Shown in pieces: positions 15,088-23,776 of a stretch of DNA of 24,151 bases. Position numbers and translations under genes: made by a program. Position 1 is the stretch's first letter. Each line of letters starts with the position of its first letter. The stretch comes from DAIOHQ01 sp036744635 (lineage in GTDB: Bacteria > Planctomycetota > Phycisphaerae > Tepidisphaerales > Tepidisphaeraceae): the NCBI GenBank assembly GCA_036744635.1, contig DAIOHQ010000045.1, positions 1 through 24,151 on the forward strand, read 5' to 3'. The notes below the pieces were generated by a model, which did no database searches, had not been told where the DNA came from, and saw only the letters and a program-made list of their open reading frames with translations.

Positions 15088-16044
15088 ATGCGCAATTTGA
15101 CAATACCGGTTTCTATGTTGATTGGGATCATCAACTTGGCGGCGATTGGCGGCCCGCAACGGGAGCTGCCCAAGAAGAGCGTGCATCCTGCTGGGCCGGC
15201 CACGCGTCCTGCGGCGGACGGATTCATCACCCCGATCCCCGATGCCCAGGCGATCATAGGTCGGATCGACAGAAGCTCCGGAGACTCCGCGCGCCTGCGC
15301 GCTGTCGCTGATTTCATTGACTTTCTTGATCCTTTGTGGGCGGATAAGACAGATGTTCTGGTGCAGCAGGTAGTTTACTACGTCGTGAAACATCCCCTGG
15401 CCAAGGGTGAGGAGGATTATGTCATCCCCTATATCTGCCGGCACCTTCAGGTGCAGCCCGGGGAGGCATTGCACGCGCTGCGCCCATACCTGAATACGGA
15501 CGATCCTTATCTTCAACGTACGATAGCCGCATTCGTCGCCGAGAGTCCCTCGGAGGGGGATGTGGGAATCGAGCGTCGCTTCGAAGCAACCGAAGGATAT
15601 CTTGACGGGTATCGCCACGAGCCGCCCCCGAAGCTCTTGGTCAAGCTCATGTATAGCAGCGACCCCGACGCCGCTCTCAGCACGATGTCGCGCGAACTAC
15701 TCTCAATGGACGTCGCGGCTGAGCGCCAGGCAGCATACGATATCTTGCAGGACCGGCACGTAGTGATGCGGGGGATCAACGAGGATCGGTTCCAGTCCCT
15801 CACACCCGTCAAGGATCGCCGGAAGGTGCCCGAAGTATTGAGCGCAACAGCGGTCCTCGTGAGACGGTCCAAGGATGATAGATGGTGGGTTCGCCTCTAC
15901 GTGGTGGAAATGCTTTGCCATTATCCCGTCTTCCGCAATGCTGAATTGGTGGATCGCCTGGCCAAAGACGATAATGCCGAGGTGCGTCGCGTGGCCGAGA
16001 AGATTCAGCACGATCAAGCCAAGCATGAGCACCATGACCAGTAG
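15088..16044 (+). CDS. Exported HEAT-like repeat protein, putative partner of tip 2
   Basis: 318 residues with an N-terminal hydrophobic segment (TIPVSMLIGIINLAAIGG) that looks like a signal peptide, followed by a PATRPA stretch common in Phycisphaerae exported proteins. The body is alpha-helical. The last repeat is HEAT-like (WWVRLYVVEMLCHYPVFRN, then LAKDDNAEVRRVAEKI), and the protein ends in a His-rich tail HDQAKHEHHDQ. It is homologous to the protein at 22844-23755, mainly in the C-terminal 60 residues. SD AAAGGA lies 7 bases before the ATG, 15 bases after the tip 2 stop. By context it is a periplasmic partner of the hydrolase tip, perhaps an immunity protein; no enzymatic motif is visible. 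Confidence 0.82.
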   Translation: MRNLTIPVSMLIGIINLAAIGGPQRELPKKSVHPAGPATRPAADGFITPIPDAQAIIGRIDRSSGDSARLRAVADFIDFLDPLWADKTDVLVQQVVYYVVKHPLAKGEEDYVIPYICRHLQVQPGEALHALRPYLNTDDPYLQRTIAAFVAESPSEGDVGIERRFEATEGYLDGYRHEPPPKLLVKLMYSSDPDAALSTMSRELLSMDVAAERQAAYDILQDRHVVMRGINEDRFQSLTPVKDRRKVPEVLSATAVLVRRSKDDRWWVRLYVVEMLCHYPVFRNAELVDRLAKDDNAEVRRVAEKIQHDQAKHEHHDQ

Positions 16045-19000
16045 GTGCGGTCCCTTAATACCCACGAGGGTGCTATCCTGATTGCGCTTGCCCGATCATT
16101 CTCCCTCAATGGCACACGGGACATTCTGCTCAACTTCAGCGGCTTCGGCACGGGCACCGGCAGCACCACGCCCACCGTCGCCACCCCAAGCAATCTCGTT
16201 GCCAAGGTCGTCGCCTTCGACACCATCCGCCTCACCTGGATCGACAGCACCCCGCTGGACGCCGGCACCAAGTTCCAGATTCAGCGCGGCACCGGCCCAT
16301 TCTCCTCCAGCTTCGACACCCTCAAAGGCGACAGCGCCGACAACACCGTCGCCGCGACAAGTTTGGGCGGCGGGGTCTACACCTTCGACGACACCGGAGC
16401 CCTGGCCGCCGACGCCGATCCCAACAACCCCACCAAGCTGCAGCCCGGCGTGAACTACTCCTATCGCGTGGTGGCGGTGAAACCCATCCCCGGCCAGAGT
16501 GCCAGCGCCTACGTCACGTCGAGTCCCTCCTACTCGGCCTATGCCACCATCACGCCGGTGAACCTGACCATCGACAGCAACAATGACGGAAACATTACCT
16601 GGAACGATGATGTGATTGAGGATGATGCGGACAAGCCGGGCAAATATTTGCAGGTTGATGATGGTTTCGCCGCGGGATTCGATCTGGACGCATCGCAGGG
16701 GTTCAACGACGATGACCACAGCGATTTCGCCCTGACCCCCCTCACGCTGTCGCTGCCGGCGTGGGTCGATTTTAACCGCGCTACCGTCACCTTCGCCTAT
16801 AGCGCCTCCAATCCCTCGGCCATGCAATCCGGGGACCTGCGGCTCTGGCTCAAAGGCGGAACGTCGCGCGGCACTGCTGAATACCTCAATGCCGGCACCC
16901 CCTATACGCCGGCGCAGTTGGGCATGACCCCGACATCCCGCACCATAACGCTCTGGGCGGAAGCCATTCGCCCCACCAGCAGTCCCGCCGCCAGTGCCAT
17001 TGTGGCCTCGGTGGACACGACAATGACGGCAACGGCATCCACGGGCGGTGATTCGGTGAATATCACCTGCGTTCCTTTTGATCTGCAGGCCCATCGCACC
17101 GGTGGGAAGTTGGGCGATGAAGTGACGCCGTTGATGGAGAACAGCCACGACGCCACTCGTTATCTCGTGCTGACCAACAATGACTATGAGCAGAATCTCG
17201 CCAATGGCGGGCCGGATTCATCGGCGATGACTGCGGTCACCATTCCCACCGGCGTCTCCACCGACGATGACGATCTGGCCAAGATCACCATCAAGCAGAT
17301 TCCCTCGTATCTCGCCGGCTCGCTGGAGATCCAGCTTCTGGATTCGCCGACCGATTACGATCCCAACTCCTCGAACGTGCGCCTGTTCAAGTCGGATGGA
17401 ACCCTGTTGTACGATCAAGCCAACACCGGCACGGCGCCGCTGACGCTGCTGACGGCCAGCCCCAGCGGCTATCTGGCCGGAGCGTTGGGAGGAGACCTGG
17501 ATATCTGGATGGAGGGATTGAACAAGGACACCAACTTCACCTTCGCGATCGTTTTCAGGGATACGCAAGGCACAACCCTCTTCCGCGATGATGTGCATGT
17601 GCTTTTTGCGGAATGGACGTTCAGGAACATGGCCAACAACGAGATGGCGACTGCGGTTCCGCTCTGGAAGGATGCGCTCCTGGCGGCTGCCAACGACTGG
17701 ATGGGGCGATGGAGCGATACGCTGGATGCCGAAGGTGCAGTCGATAACCCCTCGTTTTTCAAGGTGCAGGTCGATGGTCTGCCGTGGAACAAGGCAACCT
17801 CGCTCAAGGTTGCCTCGGATGAGTATCCCGATGACTTCTACTACGACAAGTTCGACCACTCAAGCAGCGGCATGACGCGCTCGCGAGAATATGGCGTCCT
17901 GTACAACGAAAATGTGTACCTGCCGCCCGCTGATGCGGCGATGACGCAGCAGGGACGCGAGCTGGTCGAGAGCCGATTGCACTTCAATGCCGTTCATAAT
18001 CCCGCGGGGGATGCGACTCTTACCACGGGGCCGGACACAAATCCGACGGATGTGCAGGAGCGGCAGATTAAGGCGATCTTGCCAGTCACCATCACAGGAG
18101 TGCAAAAGGACTTGCTCACGACCGGATCAACAATACAGGGATCGGCGAAGTTCGCGGTTGATGACTGGCAAAAGTACACCGTTCAGGTGCAGTTGTACCT
18201 GAACGACCAGTTAGTCGCCCAAACGGACCACGCCACCGGTCAGTCCGACCAGCCATTCAATTTCACCTTGAACCAGCCAGGGCAGTATGTTCTGATGGCA
18301 CGCGGATGGAAGAAACAGGGGCAAGAACCCGCGTGGGGGAACAGCGCCATCAGCATTCTCGTGGACAACGATGTCGCCCAGTCGCCGTTCAAGACGGCCG
18401 CTTGGGAGAACCTGCGTAGTAATAACGCCGTGGGTAGCGTCCCGGCGGATGCCGTGGAGCGCAATCGCAAGATCACTGAGAGCTACGTCAATACCTACAA
18501 CGCGAACAAGGACCTGAGGTACTTGGGCATGGCCGCCGCTGCCTCCAAGCTGGTTGGAGACTCCATCGCCAGCGCGGCAAAAGGCGGCGAAGCCTTGGAC
18601 ATGTACAACCTTGGGGGAGTCGTCGCCGAACTCTTTGGGACCGAACTTCCAGCCATAGGCAAAACAAGAGAAGTGGCCAACGTGGTCCACGAAGCCTATG
18701 GTCTGCTGGCCAACGGCAACTGGTCGATATACATGAGCATGTATCCATCTGCGCTGGCCTACCTCAGCGATCCGGCTAACCACCCCAACGGCAACATACA
18801 AGCGGTGCAGAACATGATTCCAAATCCGAAAGACAAATTGCGGCTGGCTTGGGAGAGCTTGGATGCTGCACGGACAAATCAGAACGCCAATGGCATCTGG
18901 AATTCGGCGATCGATATGGTGGACTATGAGCAGAGAGTGGTATTGCAGAACGCAATCGCCGACACGCCCGAAAAGCGGCAGTTCTGGACGAGCTTCAGCC

Positions 19001-19203
19001 AAAATCACGGCGCTTACATCAGGTCTCCCTATCCCGGCGCCAAGGCATTCAAGCAACTCAAAGCAAATGGCGACTATGGCAATGATGATGACCGCATGCA
19101 GTGGTTCCGCAAGGAACTCTTTGACAAGGCCAAGCAGTGGCTGGTAGACCATCCCGACGGAATTGATACCAAGACGTTGCTGGAAGGAGGGTATGCAACA
19201 TGA
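16045..19203 (+). CDS. Orphan cassette 3: FN3 module, NNDYE domain and helical tip
   Basis: A 1052-residue frame opening with GTG directly after the preceding stop, without Shine-Dalgarno or signal peptide. The first ~36 residues are unlike the stalk; homology begins at 16153. Order: FN3-like module (37-167), an EF-hand-like loop DSNNDGNITWND (177-188) leading into an acidic beta-rich region, the HRTGGKLGD/TNNDYEQN domain (about 347-640), a further beta-rich linker, then a mainly helical C-terminal domain (about 782-1052). The tip shows no GxSxG motif and no family I recognise. Its end overlaps the next gene as ATGA. The functional N-terminus is missing, as in the other orphan cassettes. Confidence 0.72.
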   Translation: MRSLNTHEGAILIALARSFSLNGTRDILLNFSGFGTGTGSTTPTVATPSNLVAKVVAFDTIRLTWIDSTPLDAGTKFQIQRGTGPFSSSFDTLKGDSADNTVAATSLGGGVYTFDDTGALAADADPNNPTKLQPGVNYSYRVVAVKPIPGQSASAYVTSSPSYSAYATITPVNLTIDSNNDGNITWNDDVIEDDADKPGKYLQVDDGFAAGFDLDASQGFNDDDHSDFALTPLTLSLPAWVDFNRATVTFAYSASNPSAMQSGDLRLWLKGGTSRGTAEYLNAGTPYTPAQLGMTPTSRTITLWAEAIRPTSSPAASAIVASVDTTMTATASTGGDSVNITCVPFDLQAHRTGGKLGDEVTPLMENSHDATRYLVLTNNDYEQNLANGGPDSSAMTAVTIPTGVSTDDDDLAKITIKQIPSYLAGSLEIQLLDSPTDYDPNSSNVRLFKSDGTLLYDQANTGTAPLTLLTASPSGYLAGALGGDLDIWMEGLNKDTNFTFAIVFRDTQGTTLFRDDVHVLFAEWTFRNMANNEMATAVPLWKDALLAAANDWMGRWSDTLDAEGAVDNPSFFKVQVDGLPWNKATSLKVASDEYPDDFYYDKFDHSSSGMTRSREYGVLYNENVYLPPADAAMTQQGRELVESRLHFNAVHNPAGDATLTTGPDTNPTDVQERQIKAILPVTITGVQKDLLTTGSTIQGSAKFAVDDWQKYTVQVQLYLNDQLVAQTDHATGQSDQPFNFTLNQPGQYVLMARGWKKQGQEPAWGNSAISILVDNDVAQSPFKTAAWENLRSNNAVGSVPADAVERNRKITESYVNTYNANKDLRYLGMAAAASKLVGDSIASAAKGGEALDMYNLGGVVAELFGTELPAIGKTREVANVVHEAYGLLANGNWSIYMSMYPSALAYLSDPANHPNGNIQAVQNMIPNPKDKLRLAWESLDAARTNQNANGIWNSAIDMVDYEQRVVLQNAIADTPEKRQFWTSFSQNHGAYIRSPYPGAKAFKQLKANGDYGNDDDRMQWFRKELFDKAKQWLVDHPDGIDTKTLLEGGYAT
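16153..16542 (+). repeat. FN3 stalk repeat copy in cassette 3
   Basis: Collinear with 12613-13002 of cassette 2 without indels, with scattered substitutions. This is the left boundary of homology in cassette 3. DNA from 16045 to 16152 is not shared. Confidence 0.82.
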
Positions 19204-19937
19204 CTAATATCAAGTTGCAAACATTGGCTCTCATTGCCTGCCTGTCGTGCATGCTGGTTAGCTGCAACACCCTCGCGCCAGCACAGAACGGACCGCCGCG
19301 CGCCGTTGCGGCTGGCGCGGTTGAAAACGGTAATCGTCCCGCCACGCTGCCCGACAACGGCGTAGGAGCGAATATGCTGCCTGAGATATCGGTGGAGATT
19401 CTTGGCCCCGTCAGCAGCCTGAAAGGACACAAGTGGCCGCGCGGCTACGATTGGGTACATGAGAAAGAAGACCAATTGGTTTCCCAGACTGCGGAAGATG
19501 AACCCCACGAACTGGTGATGCATCTGCCGAGCGGGCGCACGATCCGGCATATCTCCAAGGCCACGTTCTTTACCCAGAAGGGTGGCGTGGTGGATCTGGC
19601 CTCACTGATGCCGCATCCCGGACTGCTGCAATATCAGGATGCGATCAAATTGCTTGAACGGATCCTGCAGAAATGGGATGCCAAGCCGGATGAGCGTACC
19701 CAAAAACTTCTGACGACATGGAAGGCTGAAGGAGATTTGAAGCCTTGGGAACTCGCCCAGCGCGGCGGCGGCGCCGATCTGCATGGCGAGGACAAGGTCG
19801 ACATCAATTTTGCGATTCGGCCGTCCAAAGCCGGTTGGTATTTAGTCATCGATGTGGCAGCCACTTTGGACCAGGAGCGGCTCCTTTGGAAATTGCGTGA
19901 TCCGCCGACCTCGGCCCCGGCCTCACAGGCAAGGTAG
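19200..19937 (+). CDS. Lipoprotein translationally coupled to tip 3
   Basis: 245 residues with a clear lipoprotein signal peptide: hydrophobic LALIACLSCMLVSC with the lipobox LVSC and Cys22. A low-complexity linker follows, and the end is PTSAPASQAR. The mature domain (about 60-235) is unrecognised; it has an exported-protein look with conserved Trp/Tyr (KWPRGYDWVHEKEDQ) and a WYLVIDVAATLDQ strand near the end. It starts inside the stop of the helical tip gene (ATGA) with a strong AAGGAGG 9 bases upstream, so the two products are made in fixed ratio. It is unrelated to the HEAT-like partners, matching the unrelated tip. A cognate inhibitor or chaperone role is inference. Confidence 0.82.
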   Translation: MTNIKLQTLALIACLSCMLVSCNTLAPAQNGPPRAVAAGAVENGNRPATLPDNGVGANMLPEISVEILGPVSSLKGHKWPRGYDWVHEKEDQLVSQTAEDEPHELVMHLPSGRTIRHISKATFFTQKGGVVDLASLMPHPGLLQYQDAIKLLERILQKWDAKPDERTQKLLTTWKAEGDLKPWELAQRGGGADLHGEDKVDINFAIRPSKAGWYLVIDVAATLDQERLLWKLRDPPTSAPASQAR

Positions 19938-20004
19938 GAAAATAGCCAACTGCGCGGGATTTGAAGCAGCGGCATACGTCGAATAACGACGAAGCCAAGA
20001 AATC

Positions 20005-22824
20005 ATGCTTGCGATCTCTCCACCCTCGGCGGCCGTCCCCGCCATCTCCGGCGGTGTGGGCAGGCCCACCAACGCCATGGCCTTCCCGATCTCGGATACG
20101 CAATGGCGCTTCACGTGGACGAACACTTCGGCGCGATCGACGGGGCAGGAGCTTTTCTACGGCGATCCCGCCGGAGGTCCGCCGATCATTCAGCAACTCA
20201 GTCCCTCGACCACCTCGGTCGACATCACCTGCCCGCGCAATCCTGTGGGCCAGAACATTGGGTTCCTCATCCGCGCCTATACCGCCGATGACAGCTCTGA
20301 TACACGCGGCAGCGTTGTGCCCACCGTTAGCACGCCAACCAATCTCGTCGCCAAAGTAGTCGCTTTCGACACCATCCGCCTCACCTGGATCGACAACAGC
20401 CCGCTGGACGCCGGCGCCAAGTTCCAGATTCAGCGCGGCATCGGCCCATTCGCCTCCACCTTCGACACCCTCAAAGGCGACAGCGCCGACAACACCGTCG
20501 CCGCGACAAGTTTGGGCGGCGGCGTCTACACCTTTGACGACACCGGCGCCCTGGCCGCCGACGCCGATCCCAGCAACCCCACCAAGCTGCAGCCCGGCGT
20601 GAACTACTCCTATCGCGTGGTGGCCGTGAAGCATATCGCCGGCCAAAGCGCCAGCGCCTACGTCACGTCGAGTCCATCCTACGCGGCCTATACAACGCTG
20701 CCGGTTCCCCAGCTGACCGGCCACCGCACCGGCGGCCGGTTCGGCGATGCCGTTGTCGATGATCCCAACACACCAACCGATGAGCGGCAAGATGCTGCGA
20801 ACTATGTGATCCTCGCCAACAACGACTACGAAGAAAATGCTGACGATGGCAATGCCGACAATGCCGATGGCCTGGCCATGCTGTCGCTGCCCGGCCAGAC
20901 CGCCCCGGACAATGACCTGGCCCGCTTCACCCTCAATGCCCTGCCCGCGACATTGCGACAGGGGACGCTGACGCTAACGCCAACGGCCGCGGCGGACGTG
21001 AGGTTCTTCGACAACTGCGGCACGCTTTTGAGCGGTTCGGCGCTGACGCTGGACTTGGCGAATCCGCAAGGGTACCTGGCCCGGCTGCTGAAGGGGCCGG
21101 CGGACGTGTGGATGGAGGGGATCAACGGCAACTCGAACCTCGGCGTCTCCCTCTACTACGGTAACGGTGGCAGCACCGCCGTTGCTTCAGACAGTGTGCG
21201 GATGACGGTGGTGAACTTCTCGGTCCTCAATGGCCTGGGGCAACTGCTGCCGGCCAGCAGCGTGGCCGATCCCTATCTGCTCGCCGACATCGCCAACGGC
21301 GTGGCCGGCACCTCGGCCATTCCGGAGGAGACGAAGTTCAAGCTGCGCTTCGACGGCCTGAGTTCTTCGCTGTCCCCTCAGGTGCAGGTCACCACCAGCG
21401 GCGGGGCATCCTACAGCGACACGCTGGAGACGGCAGGTACCGGCTCACAGTCCAGTGCGTTCCGGCTGCTCTATGATGACGCATTAGGCGTGGTTTTCAA
21501 TCCGGCGGTATTGCCGACGATCGCGCTGGCGGGACTGAACGCATTCATCACACTGACCACCGCGGCGGATGTCCAATCACCCAAGAATGCGGCATACGAA
21601 GCAGAGCTCCTGCCAGATCGGGCGCAGGTGGAAACATTGGGAACGTACACGAATAATGGGTGGAGTTCCCCATTTGCCGGAAGCCCAGATAAGAAGATGA
21701 ACCCCGGTGTTGGAATCCGCTCGGACGGGGTTTTCCCGAATCTTCGGCATGACCCCCGTGACCTCGTGCGGGTGATCCTAAAGACCAATCCAGACAGCCG
21801 TGGCATCAAGGAATATCGCTTGGGACGATACGACAACAACATCAGTGTCTGGGCAACCCGACAGAGCGGTGGCGCCAACCCCTTAGGCGTTTTGAATGAC
21901 GCCAACGATGTGCCGATGACACTTGGGGCTCGCGAGGCGGAGAGGGCGGTTTGGGTGCAGTGGGAGGATGGACGCACGAACCTTCCCGACTCATTCTTGA
22001 AGTTCAGGGCGGTCGACAAGAACAACCAAACAATTGGGACGCCCGACAGGGTGCGGTTCTATCCCTTTAGGACACTGGTCGTGCTTTTCGCGGGGCACCT
22101 GGAGAGCGAGGATTCGGCAAGGGACTATCCCCAGCTTGTCACAACGAATGCGGATGGCAGTCCCAACAAAGATGCTGCTAACGTATTCCCGGAGAAATAT
22201 TCCGGCGCGCATATGATCGGACTACGGTTGTACAAGGCTGGCTACGACGTTGCGATGTTTTCAGAAGACCCCGGAAACTCTACCGCCGCCAATGAAGCGC
22301 GCTGTGGAATCGGCTTCACGAACGCGGTGCCCGTCGTTACCAAAGCGATTAAAGATGGAGGCGTTAAGCACATCGTGTTGTTCGGATACAGCCATGGAGG
22401 AGGGCTTGCGTACGATATGTCAACCTGGCTTAGCCAGAAGAAAACGACTGGCGAGCTGAATTTTACGGACATTCCCTTTTCCGCCTACATTGACGCCGTC
22501 CAGAACCCTCATCAGGGGCAGCTCAAAGGTATGCGATCCGTCACGAACGTGCCAAAGCTGACGACATATCATCTGAACTTCTACCAGTCTAGGATCAGCT
22601 TGCCCGGCGAACTGCTCGATCCGCATGGCGTCGCCATGCAGCCCGGGACCGAGAACTACTCGGCATCCAAGGATGGCGGAGGGACCGATATAGATAGCTT
22701 GTACAATCGAACGACCCATTCATTGATTGACCGGGATTTCGATTCTGACAGTAACATTTTGGGAATTCATGACGCAATTTTTAACGCGATAACCGATGAG
22801 TCAAAGGCCAATGTGCCCAAATGA
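20005..22824 (+). CDS. Orphan cassette 4: FN3 stalk remnant with GYSHGG hydrolase tip
   Basis: A 939-residue frame. The ATG at 20005 is only three codons before homology to cassette 2 begins (20014), inside an FN3 domain; no good Shine-Dalgarno or signal peptide is present. Order: partial FN3 (4-99), FN3 (106-232), HRTGGRFGD/ANNDYEEN domain (235-529), linker, alpha/beta-hydrolase-like tip (about 690-939). Tip motifs are TLVVLFAGH, FGYSHGGGLAYDM (Ser796), AYIDAVQ (Asp830) and THSLIDRD (His905). The stalk and middle domain are nearly identical to cassette 2, but the tip is clearly diverged while keeping the same triad layout. A HEAT-like partner gene follows 19 bases on, as after tip 2. Confidence 0.75.
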   Translation: MLAISPPSAAVPAISGGVGRPTNAMAFPISDTQWRFTWTNTSARSTGQELFYGDPAGGPPIIQQLSPSTTSVDITCPRNPVGQNIGFLIRAYTADDSSDTRGSVVPTVSTPTNLVAKVVAFDTIRLTWIDNSPLDAGAKFQIQRGIGPFASTFDTLKGDSADNTVAATSLGGGVYTFDDTGALAADADPSNPTKLQPGVNYSYRVVAVKHIAGQSASAYVTSSPSYAAYTTLPVPQLTGHRTGGRFGDAVVDDPNTPTDERQDAANYVILANNDYEENADDGNADNADGLAMLSLPGQTAPDNDLARFTLNALPATLRQGTLTLTPTAAADVRFFDNCGTLLSGSALTLDLANPQGYLARLLKGPADVWMEGINGNSNLGVSLYYGNGGSTAVASDSVRMTVVNFSVLNGLGQLLPASSVADPYLLADIANGVAGTSAIPEETKFKLRFDGLSSSLSPQVQVTTSGGASYSDTLETAGTGSQSSAFRLLYDDALGVVFNPAVLPTIALAGLNAFITLTTAADVQSPKNAAYEAELLPDRAQVETLGTYTNNGWSSPFAGSPDKKMNPGVGIRSDGVFPNLRHDPRDLVRVILKTNPDSRGIKEYRLGRYDNNISVWATRQSGGANPLGVLNDANDVPMTLGAREAERAVWVQWEDGRTNLPDSFLKFRAVDKNNQTIGTPDRVRFYPFRTLVVLFAGHLESEDSARDYPQLVTTNADGSPNKDAANVFPEKYSGAHMIGLRLYKAGYDVAMFSEDPGNSTAANEARCGIGFTNAVPVVTKAIKDGGVKHIVLFGYSHGGGLAYDMSTWLSQKKTTGELNFTDIPFSAYIDAVQNPHQGQLKGMRSVTNVPKLTTYHLNFYQSRISLPGELLDPHGVAMQPGTENYSASKDGGGTDIDSLYNRTTHSLIDRDFDSDSNILGIHDAIFNAITDESKANVPK
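20467..20897 (+). repeat. 431-bp tract identical to 12778-13208
   Basis: Second copy of the exact stalk tract, in cassette 4. It ends at a G/A difference at 20898 (13209 in cassette 2). Confidence 0.88.
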
Positions 22825-22843
22825 CTAAACGAGTGAGGTAGTT

Positions 22844-23755
22844 ATGCTTTCTTACGTACTTAACGCAATGTTGCTAATGATGGCACTGATGGTGGGGAGC
22901 GCCTTCGGTACCCCTGCGACAACCCGGCCGGTGATGCAACCTATCGAAGTAGACGCCTACGTCCAGGGAGTTTTTGACAGCGCCATGATGAAGGGACCGG
23001 GGTACGGGCACGCCCGATGGCTGCGGCTGGTCGCGGAATTGCGCGAGTCGGTCGAGAAACTGGCCCATGGCGAGAAGGAGGATCAGGCAAATAAACATCT
23101 GATTCGCCAACTCACGCTCTGGCTGCGGAAGAATCACCGCGAGTATGACCTGATGTTCGCCAACTGCGTGAACGACTGGATGGGCTGGGAGCCGGAAGAC
23201 CGGATTTCGGCATTGCTCCCGTATTTTGAGACCGGTGATGAGAATCTCCAGGATGCCATTTTCAGGATGATCGATCACTTTCCCGAGCACCCCTTTGCCG
23301 CGGAGCCCACGTACCCCCAGGTGGATCCGTGGCTCTTTTCCGGCAATGAGCCGAGGTTGATGCTTGTGAAGATGATGTATCTGCACGATCCCGACGCCGC
23401 GCTTCGCACCCTCCTCTTTGCACATCGCGACTCTACAAAAACGGGACAGGAACACATTCAAGAGGTCCTACGGCTACATAACAGTATTCGTTCAAGCATC
23501 ATCAAGCATTCCTATGACCCTGTTATCAGCGCCGACGTGAAACCCGATCCCGAAGCCATGGATAGCCTGCGCAAGTTAGCTACAGAGGAGAAGTGGTGGG
23601 TCCGCCTATATGTCGCCGAAATGCTTTGCCGCTACCCCCTCTTTCGGCAGACGGAACTGGTCGAGCGCCTGGCAAGGGATGAAAATGCCGAAGTCCGTCG
23701 CGTGGCCGATAAGATTCAGCACGATCAGGCCAAGCACCAACACCATGGGGAATAG
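22844..23755 (+). CDS. Exported HEAT-like repeat protein, putative partner of tip 4
   Basis: 303 residues with a signal peptide (hydrophobic LNAMLLMMALMVGSAFG, then TPATTRP). The body is alpha-helical with Trp/Asp-rich helices; the C-terminal HEAT-like unit is WWVRLYVAEMLCRYPLFRQ, then LARDENAEVRRVADKI, with a His-rich tail HDQAKHQHHGE. It is a paralogue of the protein at 15088-16044: N-terminal halves differ strongly, while the last ~60 residues are close to identical. GAGG lies 5 bases before the ATG, 19 bases after the tip 4 stop. Role as for its paralogue: likely periplasmic partner of the hydrolase tip, by context only. Confidence 0.82.
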   Translation: MLSYVLNAMLLMMALMVGSAFGTPATTRPVMQPIEVDAYVQGVFDSAMMKGPGYGHARWLRLVAELRESVEKLAHGEKEDQANKHLIRQLTLWLRKNHREYDLMFANCVNDWMGWEPEDRISALLPYFETGDENLQDAIFRMIDHFPEHPFAAEPTYPQVDPWLFSGNEPRLMLVKMMYLHDPDAALRTLLFAHRDSTKTGQEHIQEVLRLHNSIRSSIIKHSYDPVISADVKPDPEAMDSLRKLATEEKWWVRLYVAEMLCRYPLFRQTELVERLARDENAEVRRVADKIQHDQAKHQHHGE

Positions 23756-23776
23756 ACGGAACGGCCGTGCGATTAG

